Assembly: GCA_017527495.1 (NCBI GenBank)
Contig: JAFXPY010000033.1
Span: 62,001-126,000, forward strand
DNA length: 64,000 bases
Direction: 5' to 3'
Origin: Paludibacteraceae bacterium
GTDB lineage: Bacteria > Bacteroidota > Bacteroidia > Bacteroidales > Paludibacteraceae
The notes under the pieces are model-generated. The model had not been told where the DNA came from. It saw only the letters and a program-made list of their open reading frames with translations, and did no database searches. Made by a program: the position numbers and the translations under genes. Shown here in pieces: positions 11,901-17,599 of the stretch (positions within the stretch are counted from its first letter, which is position 1; every line of letters begins with the position of its first letter).

Positions 11901-12107
11901 TTGACAAGATTTGCTACCCCCATGATGATAAGATGTGTTTACAGAACCACTTGTTACTGACCATGCAGAATTATAGGGGAATGTACCGGATCCTTCAAAT
12001 GTTAGTTCCATGGTTTCTCCCCACACTTGTGTGGACAGCATTGTTAGTACCATTAGCACAGCAAGATATCTAATCTTGCTAATTGCATTGAAAATGTTTG
12101 TTTTCAT
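2928..12107 (-). CDS. giant T9SS-secreted multidomain surface protein (3059 aa), copy 1
   Basis: A signal peptide (residues about 1-30, ending STQVWG) leads into a beta-sandwich carbohydrate-binding-like region (about 31-170). InlB/Listeria-Bacteroides B-repeats follow (about 275-360, 455-535, 975-1110), with a Big_2-type Ig domain (about 372-455, TFESSNPSVLTV...GTATVTC) and fibronectin III-like modules. A lamin-tail-like domain follows (about 2120-2280, LWAIYNPTNEKISLKGMQVW), then a beta-helix-like stretch near 2515-2615. The last 80 residues (LVDVVGRTLAQQ...GVYNIVVRYGNERKVIKTVIK) form a T9SS type A sorting domain. Such proteins are exported across the outer membrane by T9SS and usually act as adhesins or glycan binders; the ligand is unknown. 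The C-terminal half is almost identical to the protein at 29522-41965. The leader AATATAAAACACTAAATAAC is shared with the truncated copy at 13342-14751. Confidence 0.92.
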   Translation of the reverse strand: MKTNIFNAISKIRYLAVLMVLTMLSTQVWGETMELTFEGSGTFPYNSAWSVTSGSVNTSYHHGGSKSCQFSATAFVVKTNDKITGTISNIKYYATKTSTNTTNTPVYIQTSTDGTNWTTVNTFNIASTTKGTFTEVSQDLTANNVNVYVRISRGGSSTANRVIDDIIITYTATSSCANKVTLTKAAATNGSFVLKEGSASGTEIASGGTVDNCDANAIVYIVPTPNTGYKVNGTPTATNSASVTADGSNFKITYTKGASKASTVTVNFTAQSYTVTLNKNGGTGGTASVTATYNATCPAIGGTVPTKTGYDFTGYYSGSGGTGTKVVNADLTWVATASGYTSSSKWVKAATTTLYAGWTEKPITRYVTQCCTDWATPSLSGYSTSLTSGGTTTIAVGSGTVYGTRTFESSNPSVLTVNSSGVITAVGAGTATVTCTWTGNATYCEKSVTTSTITVTGNVTVVFDKNGGTGTMANQSIPYNTATKLTANAFTAPTCKEFYGWADTKAKADAGTRDYTDGQSVTLTAGKTLYAVWKDKTYTITKGTKTGASTFTLSTTSITCGATLTITCAADASHKGNPTVTATGTHGDITVVSATSVTIANVQSAMTVNISYPAKETFTITWKANGTNYTTGSPTTSVTEGNAITNLPSNPTSCSDTYTTFVGWFPVAAGSESAPTGAASLGTLGSKAVAGTTVPTGNTTYYAVWADGGGEITRISGITSGAYYYIKGAYYAKYLYFDASSTGNKAGTSKSTTAEATQVRVIYAGTAGRYYIKAGDYYIHAGGSNGQINVTATETYNTISEQTDDEGDPTLRITSGTNTSRSIQLNNNMTNFGSYANTQNDVSLYSSASGYISSCCALPAVTNVTVGVSSATAIYLNWQNPASLSGITKFQIVQTNTAGGVTAGTVVKDNIALGSANAKHSNVTISGLTECTEYHYAVVSYGDCQTYSAEVIAQPYGSAKTLTYDYNGGSTTDMPATFVTTCTSNVATLPTPTKDKYDFKGWYTATSGGTLRGAAGASYTVTANETVHAQWTQNTLNFNMNGKTGTAPTAIKDRAGSIVSLPAPPKVAGFHFNGWYTATSGGTRKGGAGDSYTLSATKGATETLYAQWTAASITVTNQEFYATTNVAFSETFSITATTDEDGVAVSVTARTPSGNGITASIDGTTVTVTMPGKAAEGDYTATLSFTAAGATTRTATVTIHVQSLAVQTFTKNTDYFTGDILCADKTPSPALTASTTYPFTLTNAMYKSAGVIATLGEFNGTDTYLYDAATGSKVSDKSLPRAISGAGIVSFSLSNHIGDMVAGKKYRIEWINNDGVMKSSTGVPYQDVSYTFTYSTDCSKPIALDACPITKTGFTANWIPNGSASQTLNVYTYDIGTTICDVTFTADEKPTAYYAQGSNSTNDDSKNPVFLGLLYGQSWASPTSGILTWQSDSYGGWRICNTSKRWAVFSAQCTTAGTYTVTFTGRAVSYASHVTIYKTDAYGEPIGAAIGTFDLPTSKTVIETTVALSSGNRVAIVPDLYVSSGGPGVTGVIGLTVQMKGPKKYVASSPISGISSSTSSRAVTGLTAGTTYYYTISNGSESNEMTVTTRSGDPSIEFSPSKATLQTDVNGNVTTTVEVAGDNLTPCDITGILAGTNASYFAVDKSGLVYDVTTGKLTGSIEITYHPTAEGSHTANYTISGMTPLQIEGHSCPSGFGSQATSAASITKNSATARWSQSTTGYLMLSENTRMNTELLINPGFEQDGLGWDGVPSSMMPTSGSRQTAIKALGRSGNCIIMTGYGQGSYVYPNTATGKTSDGILGAAVYGEKTTLQPGTYTISCYVHNASTSSALSDAAYGSDCELFMGFANDFPTKSYATARRSICPATGTNIKGKTGWIKIEDTFTLTEATTGYIFLAYKTGGPSYYAADDFSLKCTGVVPGSNFSEYPISSATSKALTDLKPSTSYSYYVVNASGCASNIVSFTTLASADAVSIEGDPNPVSVTGPKGSTTRGTVSITALNAYSTILFNVGDDCGGRLSLLTPSMSEAGGSLVFAFTPLEGDAQGATGSCTISATTLGLATPYEITVNWTVSAGVDQATPTVEVVELDNSSLTVEHNIENVSENSEIRIQLDRELTDEEIDENVGDEIFFSKYYEAYMHKKLWAIYNPTNEKISLKGMQVWKSKGGRAGASNAWNRSEVVYLDSYGKEKGFIGPKEEIIIYASQNSYTCESGKTDMTEWNGYPNSGPLSYSGDDALLLVRKVRTGEADYRTPPATSVTGDALSWRTIVDDDETEWTMLDIIGARAANNMPDGSGIKHWTWKNCKNGTTETGDDYGWVGYGLDISEDSWSSNTCNSQPAGYLLSTNRCLLVRLYTVKSGNNAVNVNVGNMYTLGISPIQPEWKGAHVPTEPSSKQDEISCENFAFVGGYDYSNYYNAWKPLEEDEYLVGDRRSDGSYLVSDVNVPRFWCNKVRIEIIEHETINGVDVSSVRHYQDYRVPIVVDEDAYTNTAKFFGNPNNPSYSGADENVKKGEWSTICAECDVVVRDNATLTHRATGGNLKNQFNNVQVYSGAKLMVADDLTLTLHGLQMRGINDETSYAIINNGAAGITVDSIVHVKRIDDAHWYRFSLPYKCDIATIRQLNGKSMGIYGTDWVIKYYDGAERQAQDNFAGTGVSSKHWKKLGATDVLQPNQGYIIGLYTTEWEGQSKSIFFPPKSPKSTNGYTEGGSDTKTANVYAYTGDGNQMNRGWNFVGSPFISLFNPAGLAAARQGMNNTTVMIKGQYGLEEYTNTDRVYVSVPTDASMRYYEQREAASEKLEPFLPYFVQVAGTSAATKTITYSKDGRTLTKAPRRERQAEENQHVGFDLMIVAQDSTFDVAGIALSDDYEIGYEAQRDLYKMARNKNQTNLYTIAPDQEKMAFIALPMSNATDIPLGIYVPEVGKYTVMVTPGSDLTDIDAIYLKYNGEQVANLLFDEYELDAEGYGDIDGFTVTVVVRKRVPTEVEIAAMDEVGVLLTPAGIEVVGLPQGAEVQLVDVVGRTLAQQKTTDESVQFNAPATGVYNIVVRYGNERKVIKTVIK
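11035..11582 (-). repeat. direct repeat within giant gene, shared with truncated copy
   Basis: Encodes CANKVTLTKAAATNGSF through TTTLYAGW. The DNA is nearly identical to 13601-14150 in the same orientation. The two copies bracket the PIN toxin-antitoxin module. Confidence 0.8.
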
Positions 12108-12283
12108 GTTATTTAGTGTTTTATATTATTCTTAAATAGTGGTGGGTGTATAATTGCCAACTTAAAAAAGTGTGTGCATATATCATCAAGCAATTTATAT
12201 CTTCATTAAATAAAGTATTGTGCGTGCCAATTAATTCAATTCCATAAATTGCCTATGATGCAATATCATAATGTTTCGCTTTG

Positions 12284-12314
12284 TTCTATGGTGCAGCATC
12301 AGCGCACCATAGAA
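12284..12314. repeat. hairpin repeat TATGGTGC, copy A
   Basis: An 11-bp perfect stem (TTCTATGGTGC with GCACCATAGAA) and a 9-nt loop AGCATCAGC. A near-identical hairpin stands at 13278-13304. The two flank the toxin-antitoxin pair. The rest of 12108-12386 holds no gene that I can see. Confidence 0.65.
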
Positions 12315-12325
12315 TACACAAAAAA

Positions 12326-12355
12326 CGGTAACCCATATTGATTATTGGATTACCG
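12326..12355 (-). terminator. terminator of the PIN toxin-antitoxin operon
   Basis: On the minus strand, CGGTAATCC pairs with GGGTTACCG and is followed directly by six T residues, about 30 nt after the toxin stop codon. Confidence 0.75.
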
Positions 12356-12386
12356 CTTAATTTATCACACGTGTTGTGTATATTTT

Positions 12387-12791
12387 TTATTTAATCAAAC
12401 TAAAAAATTCTTCAAGTGTTAGTACGTCAATATGAGGAAAAGAGATTGTTTTTAAAATATCGAAATGATGGTCATTAGAAACTATATATCGCGCATTGGC
12501 GGATATAGCACAATCTACAAACTTATTATCGTCAGGGTCTTGAGTTATTATATTAAAACGATAATATGGAACAACGAACTCAACAAATTTACTGTTTATA
12601 ATAGTTTTCACGATTGCTTCTGCAGTCTCATAATCGGTAAGGCGTTGTAATATCTCTAAATACTCTGTGATAATTTCATTTGTAACACAAAGTGTATTTT
12701 TGCCTTCTACTAAAGACTCCCATATAGCGTAATAGCGGCTACGCTGTGAAATACTTTGTATGAGGCAATTGGTGTCAAGAACAATGCGCAT
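12387..12791 (-). CDS. PIN-domain toxin
   Basis: A 134-aa single PIN domain, probably a Mg-dependent ribonuclease of a type II toxin-antitoxin pair. It starts MRIVLDTNCLIQS with the first catalytic Asp. TNEIITEYLEIL supplies the conserved Glu, and DPDDNKFVDCAISANARYIVSNDHHF supplies the C-terminal acidic cluster. This arrangement matches the family annotated as 'putative toxin-antitoxin system toxin component, PIN family'. It begins 2 nt after the antitoxin stop, so the two are probably translationally coupled. The RNA target cannot be inferred. Confidence 0.9.
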   Translation of the reverse strand: MRIVLDTNCLIQSISQRSRYYAIWESLVEGKNTLCVTNEIITEYLEILQRLTDYETAEAIVKTIINSKFVEFVVPYYRFNIITQDPDDNKFVDCAISANARYIVSNDHHFDILKTISFPHIDVLTLEEFFSLIK

Positions 12792-12793
12792 AG

Positions 12794-13024
12794 TTAATCT
12801 AACTTGTGTAAATCCATTTGGTTGATTTCGTCAAGATGGGCTTGATTCAATGTTCCATTATCCCATAATTCATTCAATCTATTCTGCATTTTTTTTGAGT
12901 AGTAATTGTATAAAACCTCCTTAAGTTCTATCAATCCATTCTCATCGTTATCTATTGAAAACATTTGCAGAAGATGAATCTGTATGGGGTTAAACACCGA
13001 CTTTTCTTTTAAATTTGCTTCCAT
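12794..13024 (-). CDS. antitoxin partner of the PIN toxin
   Basis: A 76-aa protein opening with the segment NPIQIHLLQMFSID, then NGLIELKEVLYNYYSKKMQNRLNELWDNG. This resembles small Bacteroidetes antitoxins that precede PIN toxins. The compact helical, charged composition fits an antitoxin that wraps the toxin and may bind its own promoter. It is first in the operon, which is the usual order. Identification rests mainly on context and general resemblance. Confidence 0.75.
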   Translation of the reverse strand: MEANLKEKSVFNPIQIHLLQMFSIDNDENGLIELKEVLYNYYSKKMQNRLNELWDNGTLNQAHLDEINQMDLHKLD

Positions 13025-13145
13025 ACTAAACTCCTTTCATTTACTTTATTGGCTTTACAATGTACCTTTGCAAAACTATCTAAAATTAACATTTGAGAAG
13101 TAGAAAAACATGATTCATAAATTTTCTTTTTCTCTTAAGCATTGG

Positions 13146-13176
13146 CAAAGGTACAACAAATTTATATGTTTTGCAA
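13146..13176 (-). promoter_or_regulatory. promoter of the PIN toxin-antitoxin operon
   Basis: On the minus strand, TACCTTTG (13146-13153) is preceded by a 20-nt spacer and TTG (13174-13176). It predicts a start near 13139 and a leader of about 115 nt, which contains a T/A-rich imperfect inverted repeat that could be the autoregulatory operator. Confidence 0.6.
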
Positions 13177-13253
13177 GATATTTTGCAAAAAACTCTAAAT
13201 TTCACGAATTGTACCATTGATTTTACGGTAATCCAATATGTCAAATATCACTT

Positions 13254-13272
13254 TTGCGGAAAAGTTCCGCAA
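13254..13272. repeat. short perfect hairpin
   Basis: TTGCGGAA-AAG-TTCCGCAA, an 8-bp stem with a 3-nt loop. It lies between the toxin-antitoxin promoter and the hairpin repeat copy B. Confidence 0.45.
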
Positions 13273-13277
13273 TGGGT

Positions 13278-13304
13278 CTATGGTGCGGTATCAGCGCACC
13301 ATAG
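13278..13304. repeat. hairpin repeat TATGGTGC, copy B
   Basis: A 9-bp stem (CTATGGTGC with GCACCATAG) around GGTATCAGC. It is the same element as 12284-12314, in direct orientation about 1 kb away. It lies just after the truncated giant-like gene and could also serve as its terminator. Confidence 0.6.
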
Positions 13305-13341
13305 CTATTGTCAGCCAATATCAGCTGATGACTTGCAGCTT

Positions 13342-14751
13342 TTAATAATAGCCAAAGACGGCATAGAACACTTGGTTGCCTGATGCAGTTGGAGCTTCAG
13401 ACGCGGTTGTAAACAAAGGCGAAGGTGCAGTGCCGGCATCATAGTTCTCCACTGTTGTCCAGCCCATAAATTTGTCGCCACAATATGAAGCAGGACTTGG
13501 ATCTGTAGGCAATGTAGTTACGTGTTCGCCGTGATTAACTGATGTTGACGTATAGGCAACGCCATTAACCTTCCAAGTAACGGTATATGATTTAGGAGCC
13601 CATCCGGCATACAATGTTGTTGTAGCAGCCTTAACCCATTTGCTGCTGCTTGTGTAGCCTGATGCCGTAGCCACCCATGTGAGGTCGGCATTGACAACTT
13701 TTGTGCCTGTTCCGCCTGAACCTGAGTAGTAGCCGGTGAAGTCGTAGCCTGTCTTGGTAGGAACAGCGCCACCAATGGCAGGACATGTGGCGTTATATGT
13801 TGCAGTCACACTTGCTGTACCTCCCGTACCGCCGTTTTTGTTGAGTGTGACAGTGTATGATTGTGCAGTGAAACTAACCGTTACGGTAGAAGCCTTGCTT
13901 GCACCTTTTGTGTAGGTTATTTTGAAGTTCGAGCCGTCGGCGGTTACGCTTGCACTATTAGTTGCGGTAGGTGTTCCGTTTACTTTATAACCGGTGTTAG
14001 GAGTAGGAACGATATAGACGATAGCATTAGCGTCGCAGTTGTCCACTGTTCCGCCACTTGCTATTTCTGTGCCTGAAGCCGAACCTTCTTTAAGTGCAAA
14101 ACTACCATTAGTAGCTGCCGCCTTGGTTAAGGTAACCTTGTTGGCACAAGTGGAAGTTGCGTTTAAAACATAAAATGTTAGGGCTGCACTTTTATAATTT
14201 GTTGCAGTCTCGCTATTATATGTTCTCCAGTCAGAGCCGCTTTCGTATGGACCAACAAAGCGATTAGCTGTTGAAACTTTAAGAAGTTTGCCTCCAGAAC
14301 CCATTACAAATTCGTCGTTTGTACTTGACGCATTTCCTACTCTCAAAGCAGTATTTGAACCGGTGCCATTTAGAAATAGACGAACATCAGCACTTCCTTC
14401 TTGATAGAACTTATAATTACTCCCTGATTTTTTTAGTGTCCATGCCAAACTTTGTAAAGTTGTACCAGAAGGTGGTGTAATAGTTGTTACTCCAGCCGTT
14501 GTTGAGATAGTACAAACTTTTCTGGCAGGATTACTTCCAGTAGTAGTTGATGGTAATGCAACGTTATTAGCAGCAGTAGAATTACTCAAAATAATAATTG
14601 TTGAACCATCAGGAATACTACTTAAAGCAGTAGCAGTCCATGTCGGCGAAGCTGGCAATGTACCCCACGCATTTGTGGAAATCAAAGTCAGTACCATTAG
14701 CATTGCAAGATAACGAATCTTGCTGATTGCGTTAAGTAAATTTGTTTTCAT
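13342..14751 (-). CDS. truncated giant-protein paralogue (N-terminal part only, 469 aa)
   Basis: It begins like the 3059-aa protein (MKTNLLNAISKIRYLAMLMVL, cleavable signal peptide ending NAWG) and has its own N-terminal domain (about residues 31-200). From CANKVTLTKAAATNGSF it is almost identical to the giant protein through one InlB B-repeat. A second, different B-repeat follows and the gene stops at FYAVFGYY, a point where the giant proteins continue. It lacks the T9SS sorting domain, so a product would be exported to the periplasm but not displayed by T9SS. It is either a decayed remnant or a silent donor cassette for the neighbouring giant gene. The upstream leader is conserved with the other two copies. 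Confidence 0.75.
   Translation of the reverse strand: MKTNLLNAISKIRYLAMLMVLTLISTNAWGTLPASPTWTATALSSIPDGSTIIILSNSTAANNVALPSTTTGSNPARKVCTISTTAGVTTITPPSGTTLQSLAWTLKKSGSNYKFYQEGSADVRLFLNGTGSNTALRVGNASSTNDEFVMGSGGKLLKVSTANRFVGPYESGSDWRTYNSETATNYKSAALTFYVLNATSTCANKVTLTKAAATNGSFALKEGSASGTEIASGGTVDNCDANAIVYIVPTPNTGYKVNGTPTATNSASVTADGSNFKITYTKGASKASTVTVSFTAQSYTVTLNKNGGTGGTASVTATYNATCPAIGGAVPTKTGYDFTGYYSGSGGTGTKVVNADLTWVATASGYTSSSKWVKAATTTLYAGWAPKSYTVTWKVNGVAYTSTSVNHGEHVTTLPTDPSPASYCGDKFMGWTTVENYDAGTAPSPLFTTASEAPTASGNQVFYAVFGYY
13601..14150 (-). repeat. direct repeat partner of 11035-11582
   Basis: Nearly identical DNA in the same orientation as the segment inside the 3059-aa gene, about 2.57 kb apart. 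Recombination between the two would excise the toxin-antitoxin pair and exchange N-terminal domains. Confidence 0.8.
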
Positions 14752-14823
14752 GTTATTTAGTGTTTTATATATTTATTCTTGTTTTATATGCAATTGATGT
14801 ATTGAAATGACTGCATAAAAAAA

Positions 14824-14850
14824 TCAGACAAACTTCAAAAGTATGTCTGA
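14824..14850 (-). terminator. terminator stranded by MITE insertion
   Basis: On the minus strand, TCAGACA pairs with TGTCTGA and is followed by seven T residues. The only upstream minus-strand gene is the decayed ATPase ending at 15185. The MITE-like insertion at 14880-15179 lies between that stop and this hairpin. Confidence 0.55.
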
Positions 14851-14879
14851 CTGATTGAAAAAGGATTTATTATTGTTTA

Positions 14880-15179
14880 CTGAAGTTTCCCACTTGGTTA
14901 ATATTGCAGGAATATATCTTTTTTCTTTATATTATAGATTATCGCGTAGCGATTTTCTTTTAATAGGGTAGCCGATTATATTTATCCATTGATTTCCCGT
15001 TAGGGAATTTCTACGGCGAAAATGAATTTAAAAGATATTCCCTAACGGGAAATAACGCTGATTATCAATATCAATGCTATTAAAAGCTAACCCCTACGGG
15101 GTATAATCTCAATATAAGTGATACTGAACATTAGCGGGAAGCTTTAGTTTCTTACTCGGAACAATGTGGGAAACTTTAG
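14880..15179 (+). mobile_element. MITE-like element, copy 1 (300 bp)
   Basis: Non-coding element with terminal inverted repeats CTGAAGTTTCCCAC / GTGGGAAACTTTAG, flanked on both sides by ATTGTTTA (8-bp target duplication, 14872-14879 and 15180-15187). Inside are three palindrome types: ATCGCGTAGCGAT, an inverted pair of TTTCCCGTTAGGGAA, and ACCCCTACGGGGT. Two further copies are at 21859-22159 and 46901-47172. The right target duplication contains the stop codon of the decayed ATPase gene, so insertion was exactly at that gene's end. Confidence 0.85.
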
Positions 15180-15184
15180 ATTGT

Positions 15185-15560
15185 TTAGTACATTAATCCA
15201 AATAGCCAAAGTGGAATTTTATTTCCCATTGGATAGTCGATATTGTCTGCAGCTATGTAGCTATTTTCAATTTTAGCAATTTGTTTTCCGTCTTTTGCCT
15301 TTCCGCCAACCTCAAATGCGATTTCATGATTAATCAAAAAATCACCATGTATTCTAACGGACGACATTTGTGTAAAACATCTGAACAAATATCGCTACTA
15401 TTTTTCAGAATATCTTGTAAGGTTACAATTGGCAATTCAATGTTGTGGTATAGTTGTAGATATTCGCGATATGAAAGTCCTTGCATATCATAACTTAAAC
15501 AGCGGCGCAACAGATCGGCTTCTGCATTCAGAATATGAAGGAGTGATGAGCCGCTAAAAA
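15185..15560 (-). pseudogene. remnant of an AAA ATPase of the DUF4143-associated type
   Basis: Reading the minus strand from about 15557, one frame gives LFSGSSLLHILNAEADL, then RRCLSYDMQGLSYREYLQ and DILKNSSDICSDV...KCRPLEY. This matches the middle of AAA ATPases that carry a DUF4143 C-terminus. The match then breaks at a T-run and continues in another frame as GDFLINHEIAFEVGGK...NSYIAADNIDYPMGNKIPLWLFGLMY, the extreme C-terminus of that family. About 150 codons between the two blocks are missing, as is the whole N-terminal P-loop part. The remnant is non-functional. Its identification rests on recalled family sequence patterns. Confidence 0.75.
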
Positions 15561-15871
15561 GTGTTTTATATGCAAAACATTTTTAAGCAAGATTTGTTTT
15601 GTATGCAAAACAAATCAGTGAAGATGTTATCCATTTTTTATCAGTCATTCCAATATGTCAAATATCGCTTTAAGACAAAATAGAGTAACAAGGCACTTGA
15701 GATAAATATTTACTATATCTTGTGCATTTTTTTTCAAAGATGGTTAGTGCCTAAAACATTGGTGTATTCTGTGAGTATATAATGGAGGAATTCTACCCGC
15801 AGAACAATGATTGTAAAATGTTTTGTTGGCGCTGTGCAATGCAATCATTTTATGGGCGGAGGAGCTTTGTG

Positions 15872-15922
15872 GGTGGCCCGCAAAAAGGGTCGTTTTCGCG
15901 GGCCACCCTAAAGACGCCGTAA
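15872..15922 (+). repeat. 51-bp inverted repeat, left copy
   Basis: Exact reverse complement of 21262-21312. It contains its own hairpin (GGTGGCCCGC with GCGGGCCACC). The two copies enclose the lipoprotein/Big_2 gene pair. The GC-rich sequence stands out from the AT-rich surroundings. Confidence 0.85.
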
Positions 15923-16349
15923 ATACTGATTACATCAAGGCTCTCAATACACCTTGTTACATCTATTTTCATCTTTATAAATATCGTCTTGCTTCTTATT
16001 TTATGTGCTAAGCAATGCACATTGTAATTTGATGATAGGCAAAAATCTGTGGCCATGCCACACTAATGCATTACAATGTGTTATCTCGTCAGCTTGACAC
16101 ACACTGAATGGTGTCAGACCGAAAAATCAAACATCTTTGTAATACCACAAAATTTATTTTAGCACCTCAACTATGGGCAAACACCTTTGCACGCATAGCA
16201 TAAATTTTGTTAGCACCTCTATATGTAAAAATTGGATTATTGACGATTATTTTATGCACAAGACGTGTTGCATAAGAAAAAATGCATTTCACGATGGCAT
16301 AAAATTGTCGGTTAAAGAAATATTTTTTTGAGGTGCTTCTTTACGCCTG

Positions 16350-16380
16350 CAAAATTACACATTTTTTTTCATTTACCAAA
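16350..16380 (-). promoter_or_regulatory. orphan promoter facing a gene-poor region
   Basis: On the minus strand, TTTG (16377-16380), a 19-nt spacer and TAATTTTG (16350-16357). It predicts a transcript starting near 16343 and running left into sequence without an open reading frame: a decayed gene's promoter or a non-coding RNA. Confidence 0.5.
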
Positions 16381-16490
16381 AGATTTTGACAATTATTTAT
16401 AGTTTTGACGATAATTTTTAACACATGTTGATAAGTTGTTGAGAAAGTAAAAGATGACAGGATAGCAAGACAAAGTGAATTGTCATAATA

Positions 16491-16533
16491 CATAAATAGA
16501 GCCTAATGATTTGCACATTAGGCTCTATTTATG
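16491..16533 (-). terminator. terminator of the lipoprotein gene
   Basis: A 17-bp perfect stem (CATAAATAGAGCCTAAT and its complement) with a 9-nt loop, starting 19 nt after the lipoprotein stop. Confidence 0.75.
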
Positions 16534-16551
16534 CGATTAAATTACTAATAA

Positions 16552-17487
16552 TTAGTCAATCTTATGGAATTTGATTTGTTTCTTTTCGAAATATTTCATT
16601 TGTGCTTTACGACGAATTAGTTTGCCATCAATACCTTTAACGGCTTGCGGCTCAACATAATCTTGGTCGAGATGAATTGAAACGCTTGAACCTGTTGTTG
16701 TTGCTTTTGCGTAATATGCTGTGTCAGCATCTATAAAATCAATACCTGCAACAAGAACATAGTGGTCGCCTGCGCTGATTGTTGAGTATAAATCTCTTAA
16801 GTCAAGTGTTTGTGAACCTACGAAGAGATAAGGTTCTGCACACCATGTATATGAAGAGTCAGGATATGCCAACTTATCGCCATCTATAGATTGTACAAAA
16901 TCTGCAAGAACGAGATCTGCTAAGGTAGCACCTGCTTGCAGTGCATTGTCTGCCAACTTTTTGTCATACAAAGCAATAGCGTATGTGTGTTGCGCATCGG
17001 AAGCATCAACCTTTACACTTAAAAGACCATCTTGCTCAACAGAAAGGACAAGGCCATTACCTTTAATTTCGAATGAGGCACTTGCGATATTGCTTGCTAA
17101 TTTATTGTTAACAAGGTCAACAGCAAAAGCAAATACTTTGTATTTACCAACTGCAAATTGACCATAATCAGGTTGATATTTTCCTGATCCACCATTAAGT
17201 ACATAACTATTAGGGTTTTTCAGTGCCTCAGGCAAAATAGTTGCCACTACTGCTGAGTCTGACAAGTTGGCAATTACACTTTCTGACAGTGGAGCAAGAA
17301 CAAATGGCATATCTTGAGTCATTTTAACAACAAAAACAGGCTCATCATTTGCATCAAATTCAACATCAAGAGATATCTCAGTAACTACATAATTAGGTTC
17401 GTTAGTTACCTCATTAGCATTTTTTTTGCAACCCATCATGCCGAGGGCAAGGGCTGCAACGGTCATAAAATAAATAAGTTTTTTCAT
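16552..17487 (-). CDS. secreted lipoprotein of unknown function (311 aa)
   Basis: A type II signal peptide with lipobox ALGMMGC (Cys at about residue 20) followed by KKN. The mature part contains extracellular-type beta-rich sequence in two probable domains (about 35-140 and 140-285). It has an acidic N-terminal stretch and a basic C-terminus (KLIRRKAQMKYFEKKQIKFHK). I recognise no family. It is divergent from the Big_2 repeat protein gene at 17685, with both promoters in a 197-nt intergenic space, and the pair is enclosed by a 51-bp inverted repeat. Co-regulation or joint function at the cell surface is possible but is inference. Confidence 0.8.
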   Translation of the reverse strand: MKKLIYFMTVAALALGMMGCKKNANEVTNEPNYVVTEISLDVEFDANDEPVFVVKMTQDMPFVLAPLSESVIANLSDSAVVATILPEALKNPNSYVLNGGSGKYQPDYGQFAVGKYKVFAFAVDLVNNKLASNIASASFEIKGNGLVLSVEQDGLLSVKVDASDAQHTYAIALYDKKLADNALQAGATLADLVLADFVQSIDGDKLAYPDSSYTWCAEPYLFVGSQTLDLRDLYSTISAGDHYVLVAGIDFIDADTAYYAKATTTGSSVSIHLDQDYVEPQAVKGIDGKLIRRKAQMKYFEKKQIKFHKID

Positions 17488-17522
17488 TTTTTTTATTTTT
17501 AATGTTTAACAAATTTGCAACG

Positions 17523-17554
17523 CAAAATTACAATTTTTTCTTATTATTAACAAA
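17523..17554 (-). promoter_or_regulatory. promoter of the lipoprotein gene
   Basis: On the minus strand, TTTG (17551-17554), a 20-nt spacer and TAATTTTG (17523-17530), about 35 nt before the start codon. Confidence 0.75.
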
Positions 17555-17599
17555 TTTTTGTGTGTTATTTCGCTATTTATTAGCATAAATTGGCGATTT

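Larger units (their letters stand above)
15561..16490. other. gene-poor intergenic region
   Basis: No convincing gene on either strand. It holds a CAGTCATTCCAATATGTCAA repeat motif (15643-15662), the left 51-bp inverted repeat (15872-15922) and an imperfect GACACACACTGAATGGTGTC inverted repeat near 16097. There are also iterated GAGGTGCTAA motifs between about 16160 and 16340 and a complete minus-strand promoter at 16350-16380 with no evident gene behind it. Confidence 0.6.

Noticed and set aside
13171..13383. 70-codon plus-strand frame between the toxin-antitoxin promoter and the truncated giant gene
   Set aside because: Runs through hairpin repeats and into the opposite gene's coding end; no protein-like features.
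14880..15179. Riboswitch or structured RNA as explanation of the palindrome-rich 300 bp
   Set aside because: Terminal inverted repeats, three copies in both orientations and target duplications show it is a transposed element; RNA structure may still be a secondary property.
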